Source: Calditrichaeota bacterium AABM5.125.24 | Lineage (GTDB): Bacteria > Electryoneota > AABM5-125-24 > Hatepunaeales > Hatepunaeaceae | Assembly: GCA_002127415.1 (NCBI GenBank) | Contig: MWJR01000220.1 | Coordinates: 1 to 9,760 of the forward strand | DNA: 9,760 bases | Direction of reading: 5' to 3' | Part shown: piece by piece, positions 6,898-9,760 of the stretch | Layout of the letters: each line of letters begins with the position of its first letter | How positions within the stretch are numbered: the first letter of the stretch is position 1 | Notes under the pieces: model-generated | The model's database searches: none | Told to the model about the DNA's origin: nothing | Seen by the model: the letters and a program-made list of their open reading frames with translations, nothing else | Program-made: the position numbers and the translations under genes

Positions 6898-8187
6898 CGT
6901 ATGCAATCCACCGAAGAAATAGTTGCCGAAGAAGGACAGCAGCACCATCAGGAATCCTGCCACCACCAACATCGCCGCCCGGGCGCCTTTCCAGCCGCGC
7001 TGATAACGGGCGTGGAGGTATCCGGAGTAGAACAGCCATACGATCAGGGCTCCCACCTCCTTTGGATCCCAGCTCCAGAACGACCCCCAGGCCTGTTCCG
7101 CCCAGATAGCACCGGCGAACAGGGCTCCAACGGTGTAAAGGGGATAGCCGAGTGAGACCGCCTTATAGCTGATCTCGTCGAGCAGGTCGAGACTCGGGGT
7201 CAGGCGGTCGGATGAAGCGCGCCCGGCTCTGGCCAAAAGTGGCAGCAGCACCGGCGAGAGCAGAAGTCCCACCAGATATGCTGCACCGAAGAACTCGAAG
7301 ATGAGCCAGGCCGACTTCACAGGTTGACCGGCTCCCATTGCCGGGAAGCTGTGAGTCAGGATCAGCCAGCCTGTGCGGAGCAGCCCCTCTTCGACCAGCC
7401 CGCCAGACAGGAAAGCGGCGGTTACCGCAATGAACATCCATCCGCCGAACCCGCTCTGAGTCCGCCCGCCTCGCGGCCACAACAGGGTCAACAGGATTAT
7501 CCCCAGGATGAACCCGATCCCGAGGAGAATGAAGATGCTGCCTGCATTAAATCCATCGCCAAACTGACCGATCCTGGACTCGGGCGAGGGGGGAGTCAGA
7601 CCGATCACCGAAGCGATAACGGCCAATCCGACCGGGATGCCTGCCAGGCACGCTATCGTCAGACGAACCGCCTTTGACTTAGGAACATTCTTGGCCTCGT
7701 CCGGGTTATAACGTCTGAGGAGGTATATAGAGCTGATAGCGAATGCGACCAGGAAGCATCCGGCGCCCAGCGCCGCGAGTGATACGTGGATGTTCAGCCA
7801 TACGCTCTGCAGAGCCGGCATCAGTGAACGGTCAAGCTCCTTGGGCAACAAGGCTGCTGCGACCATCAACATAAGCACCACCGGCGAGATGAATGAACCG
7901 ATTACCGGCCGTCGGTAGCGGTAATATACGAACAGCAGCGTCAACACCGCCATCAGGCTCATTGCGGACAGATAATCATACATATTTGACAGCGGGATAT
8001 GACCTGAAAGGATCCAGCGTGTTACAAAGGCGGCGCTGTGCAGCAAAGAACCGGCAATCATCACTCCGCTGCCAAGACGATGCCAGAATCCGGCCTTCAG
8101 GGATGCATACAGGCTGAAGACCAGAAATCCAATGAGATAGGCAGCGAAAGCGAGATAGAAGAGGTTAACGTCCAGGCCGGGTTTCAA
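6889..8187 (-). CDS. ccsA: Cytochrome c assembly protein, CcsA/ResC family (System II haem handling)
   Basis: A polytopic inner-membrane protein of about 432 residues that, in its family, carries and presents haem for covalent attachment to apocytochrome c outside the cytoplasm. The diagnostic tryptophan-rich WWD segment WAEQAWGSFWSWDPKE is at about 362-377, followed by the family-typical ALIVWLFYSGYLHARYQ. The C-terminus GLHTYI matches the conserved GLHSY-type ending. Candidate haem-ligand histidines include H50 (LLHSAAF), H134 (LNIHVSLA) and H429 (GLHTY). Many hydrophobic segments fill the whole length. It is longer than the minimal family form because of a region around 240-320 with a Gly-rich loop and extra membrane segments. 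I chose the TTG at 8187 because GAAAGAGAA precedes it; the earlier in-frame TTG at 8220 lies within a repeat array and has no ribosome-binding sequence. The usual partner ResB/CcsB is not in this window. Confidence 0.93.
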   Translation of the reverse strand: MKPGLDVNLFYLAFAAYLIGFLVFSLYASLKAGFWHRLGSGVMIAGSLLHSAAFVTRWILSGHIPLSNMYDYLSAMSLMAVLTLLFVYYRYRRPVIGSFISPVVLMLMVAAALLPKELDRSLMPALQSVWLNIHVSLAALGAGCFLVAFAISSIYLLRRYNPDEAKNVPKSKAVRLTIACLAGIPVGLAVIASVIGLTPPSPESRIGQFGDGFNAGSIFILLGIGFILGIILLTLLWPRGGRTQSGFGGWMFIAVTAAFLSGGLVEEGLLRTGWLILTHSFPAMGAGQPVKSAWLIFEFFGAAYLVGLLLSPVLLPLLARAGRASSDRLTPSLDLLDEISYKAVSLGYPLYTVGALFAGAIWAEQAWGSFWSWDPKEVGALIVWLFYSGYLHARYQRGWKGARAAMLVVAGFLMVLLSFFGNYFFGGLHTYI

Positions 8188-8199
8188 TGGTAATTCTCT

Positions 8200-8282
8200 T
8201 TCGAGTTTGCAAGTTTCCAAGTTACAAGGTTATTTTTCTAAACTTGTAAACTTTATATAACTTGCTAACTTGCTAACTTACT
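8200..8282. repeat. Inverted arrays of an AACTTNNN octamer
   Basis: On the minus strand four contiguous octamers read AACCTTGT, AACTTGGA, AACTTGCA, AACTCGAA (8231 down to 8200). After a 9-nt AT spacer (8232-8240) the plus strand carries AACTTGTA, AACTTTAT, then after AT, AACTTGCT, AACTTGCT, AACTTACT (8241-8282). The two arrays face away from each other and can fold as an imperfect long hairpin. The block lies just upstream of the probable ccsA start and contains the rejected TTG start at 8220. It also contains TATATAA, which could serve as a -10 region on the minus strand. Either a phased protein-binding array or a slippage-prone simple repeat would explain it. Confidence 0.75.
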
Positions 8283-8406
8283 GAAAAGCCTACTCTGCAA
8301 ATATAAACATAATAAACACTTCGGACAACACCGAAACGTCTGGGCGAAGTATCGGGATAGGTCTGGGGCTTTTATTTTAAGGGCACAGGCAGTATATTAT
8401 AAAGTT

Positions 8407-8664
8407 ATGAAGAAGAGAGACACAACGAAGCAGCATCTTTTACCGCCTATAGAATTCGGCCGCCGAAATCTGGTTATCTTTCTGATCGGGGTGGTGGTTC
8501 TGGTCGTCGGTTATATCCTGCTGTCTGTCGGGCCCTGGGACAACCCGCTCTCCCGCAGCGTTGCGCCGCTGATACTCCTGTTCGGTTACCTGGTAATCTT
8601 TCCGGTGGCGATCTTCACCAGAGGGAAGGTAAAAAGAACCGGATCGCGAGGCAAACCGGGTTAA
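8407..8664 (+). CDS. Small two-helix membrane protein, DUF3098-like
   Basis: An 85-residue protein beginning MKKRDTTKQ, with a basic N-terminus, the segment FGRRNLVIFLIGVVVLVVGY leading into a first membrane helix (about 22-42), and a second helix around 52-70 (APLILLFGYLVIFPVAIF). The tail is short and basic. The charge distribution predicts both ends in the cytoplasm. Length, the FGxxN start of the first helix and the LAPL/VAPL-type second helix resemble DUF3098, a family of unknown function. No Shine-Dalgarno precedes the ATG. A TATATT/TATTAT sequence at 8393-8400 lies only a few nucleotides upstream, so if it is the -10 box the message would be almost leaderless. The gene is divergent from the ccsA-like gene and shares its intergenic region. 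Function is unknown. Confidence 0.8.
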   Translation: MKKRDTTKQHLLPPIEFGRRNLVIFLIGVVVLVVGYILLSVGPWDNPLSRSVAPLILLFGYLVIFPVAIFTRGKVKRTGSRGKPG

Positions 8665-8693
8665 TACTGTGGGGGGTAAGCGACCTGGATTCA

Positions 8694-8823
8694 GTTGGCG
8701 GGCTGGTGGTGAACAACAGGTGTTCTGAATCAGGGAAGGCGGGCACCCCCAGCCTTCGCTGGGGCTTGCCCTGCCTTCGCAGGGGCAGGCTGAGTCCCGC
8801 CCCACCTGTTTACGGGTTGGCGG
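8694..8823. repeat. Nested inverted-repeat element with two hairpin arms, flanked by 8-bp direct repeats
   Basis: GTTGGCGG occurs at 8694-8701 and 8816-8823. Inside lie nested inverted repeats: AACAGGTG (8715-8722) with CACCTGTT (8803-8810), then GGCGGG (8738-8743) with CCCGCC (8796-8801). These enclose two hairpins with the same CTTC loop: CCCCAGC/GCTGGGG (8747-8764) and TGCCCTGC/GCAGGGGCA (8767-8787, one bulge). The arrangement predicts a three-way junction. The arms differ by an A-T to T-A swap that keeps pairing. It has no coding potential I can recognise. It could be a MITE/REP-like mobile repeat with a target duplication, or a structured 3' region of the small membrane-protein transcript. 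Confidence 0.65.
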
Positions 8824-8860
8824 TCTATATCGGCTGCCTTTAGCCGGAAGCAGGTTTTTT

Positions 8861-8935
8861 GGGCGATTAGCTCAGTTGGTTCAGAGCGCCTGCCTTACAA
8901 GCAGGAGGGCAATGGTTCGAATCCATTATCGCCCA
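8861..8935 (+). tRNA. tRNA-Val (anticodon TAC)
   Basis: A complete 75-nt cloverleaf. The acceptor GGGCGAT pairs with ATCGCCC (discriminator A at 8935). The D arm is GCTC/GAGC. The anticodon stem CCTGC/GCAGG encloses loop CTTACAA, giving anticodon TAC at 8896-8898, which reads valine GUN codons. The T arm AATGG/CCATT has loop TTCGAAT. The 3' CCA is not encoded (CTG follows), so it must be added by the nucleotidyltransferase. A T6 run immediately precedes the gene. Confidence 0.97.
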
Positions 8936-9112
8936 CTGGCCTTTAGAAATTGCCGAAGAAAAAGGTGAGATTATTGTTCGAAGTTCTAAAGGTTTAGGCT
9001 GTCAGTAGCGGAGGGCTGACGGCGGCATCAGCCAGCACCCGTGCTTTGTTTTCAGAAAAACACTTCTTGAGCCGTTCAGGAAGTCAATCGGATTATAGCT
9101 TGTCCGGTAACA
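8936..9112. other. Convergent intergenic region with inverted repeats
   Basis: No gene is recognisable in this 177-bp stretch between the tRNA and the carB end. CCTTTAGAA (8940-8948) and TTCTAAAGG (8984-8992) form a perfect 9-bp inverted repeat around a 35-nt loop, starting 5 nt after the tRNA, and may contribute to 3'-end formation. GGCTGA and TCAGCC around 9015-9035 form a second short stem. Confidence 0.4.
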
Positions 9113-9760
9113 TTATCGGTAGTAATCCTGGAGTGGTCGAACACCGGGTTTGTTTCGTCTGGCTTCGGCGATAGCCTGCACCGCGGCCGATGCGCCTGAC
9201 AGGGTGGTTATGTTCGGGATGCCGAGGCGGTAAGCCTCTTCCCCCACAGCGCGCTCATCGTAGTGTGATTCCTTTCCGAGAGGGGTGTTGACAATCAGAT
9301 GGATCAGGTCGTTTTTCATCTGATCGACCACGTTCGGTCGGCCTTCGTTTACTTTGTAGATTGGCATGGAGGGGATATTCTCCATCTGCAGCTTCCGGTG
9401 TGTGCCGGAGGTGGCCCAGAGCTGGAAGCCAAGTCGGGTCAGCTCACGGGCGATCGACACTACACGCCCCTTGTCGCGGTCGTTTACACTGACGAAAACC
9501 CCTCCCCTCTCAGGAAGAGGCGCTTCAACCGCCGCCTGCGCTTTAGCGAAGGCTTCACCGAAGCTGGCTGCTATCCCCATCACCTCGCCGGTCGAGCGCA
9601 TCTCCGGGCCCAGGAAGTAGCTGACCCTGTCGAAACGGGCAAATGGGAATTTGACCGCCTTGACCGAGACGTGATCAGGTTTGGGATCGTCAGGAAGATC
9701 CATCGCCGCCAGTCTTTCGCCGACCAACAGCTTCGACGCCACCCTTGCCCAGGGGATACC
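9113..9760 (-). CDS. carB: Carbamoyl-phosphate synthase large subunit, C-terminal part (5' end outside window)
   Basis: The frame runs off the right edge and ends in TAA at 9115-9113, leaving about 215 codons. The remnant starts GIPWARVASKLLVGE, the end of the second ATP-grasp half, followed by VKAVKFPFARFDRVSYFLGP and EMRSTGEVMGIAASFGEAFA, which are diagnostic for CarB. The last ~130 residues form the MGS-like allosteric domain (VFVSVNDRDKGRVVSIAREL, FQLWATSGTHRKL, VNEGRPNVVDQMKND, IVNTPLG). In the family this domain binds effectors such as UMP or IMP/ornithine. The enzyme makes carbamoyl phosphate from bicarbonate, ATP and ammonia delivered by CarA, feeding pyrimidine and arginine synthesis. 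Nothing in the visible part is disrupted. The start, both ATP sites and any carA neighbour lie outside the window. Confidence 0.97.
   Translation of the reverse strand, partial: GIPWARVASKLLVGERLAAMDLPDDPKPDHVSVKAVKFPFARFDRVSYFLGPEMRSTGEVMGIAASFGEAFAKAQAAVEAPLPERGGVFVSVNDRDKGRVVSIARELTRLGFQLWATSGTHRKLQMENIPSMPIYKVNEGRPNVVDQMKNDLIHLIVNTPLGKESHYDERAVGEEAYRLGIPNITTLSGASAAVQAIAEARRNKPGVRPLQDYYR

Noticed and set aside
8200..8282. CRISPR-like array
   Set aside because: Units are only 8 bp with no spacers and occur in both orientations; no cas genes are nearby.
8821..8860. Promoter or intrinsic terminator just upstream of the tRNA (TATATC, CGGCT/AGCCG stem, T6 run)
   Set aside because: The -10-like hexamer has no -35 at normal spacing, and the stem does not directly abut the T-run, so neither call is supported.
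8836..8946. GCCTTTAG direct repeats at 8836-8843 and 8939-8946 flanking tRNA-Val as attachment sites
   Set aside because: They are only 8 bp, lie outside the tRNA ends, and there is no integrase or foreign DNA between them; likely chance.

Overview
The window comes from a Gram-negative-type bacterial chromosome of moderately high GC. Evidence for an outer membrane is a lipopolysaccharide-type glycosyltransferase and a large secreted protein ending in a predicted beta-barrel. The mix of a peptidase MA/TolB-like propeller/barrel protein, a DUF3098-like small membrane protein (a family I associate with Bacteroidetes and relatives), a System II cytochrome c assembly protein and REP-like hairpin repeats suggests an uncultured FCB-type lineage such as Zixibacteria. 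That placement is inference from family knowledge; no phylogenetic marker was compared.

Layout. Positions 2-2958 (+) hold the 3' end of a family 2 glycosyltransferase, overlapping by 4 bp with a complete mutS. A 170-bp gap follows, with a double-hairpin repeat (copy A), then a small four-cysteine protein gene at 3129-3602 (+). A second copy of the repeat (copy B) lies between that gene and the convergent gene at 3691-6798 (-), which encodes a signal peptide, a HExxH peptidase-like domain, a six-blade propeller and an outer-membrane barrel. Upstream on the same strand is a CcsA/ResC-type haem-handling protein (6889-8187, -). A divergent intergenic region carries a striking inverted array of AACTT-type octamers, followed by a small two-helix membrane protein (8407-8664, +). 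Then come a strongly structured non-coding segment, tRNA-Val(TAC) at 8861-8935 (+), and the convergent 3' end of carB (9113-9760, -).

The genes are mostly unrelated housekeeping functions (mismatch repair, cytochrome c maturation, pyrimidine/arginine precursor synthesis, envelope biogenesis) rather than one pathway. I see no defence system, integrase, transposase or CRISPR array. The most interesting content is non-coding: two copies of a BIME-like element (two inverted REP-like hairpins with GTAG feet), the octamer arrays, and the nested hairpin element before the tRNA, whose two arms show compensatory base changes.
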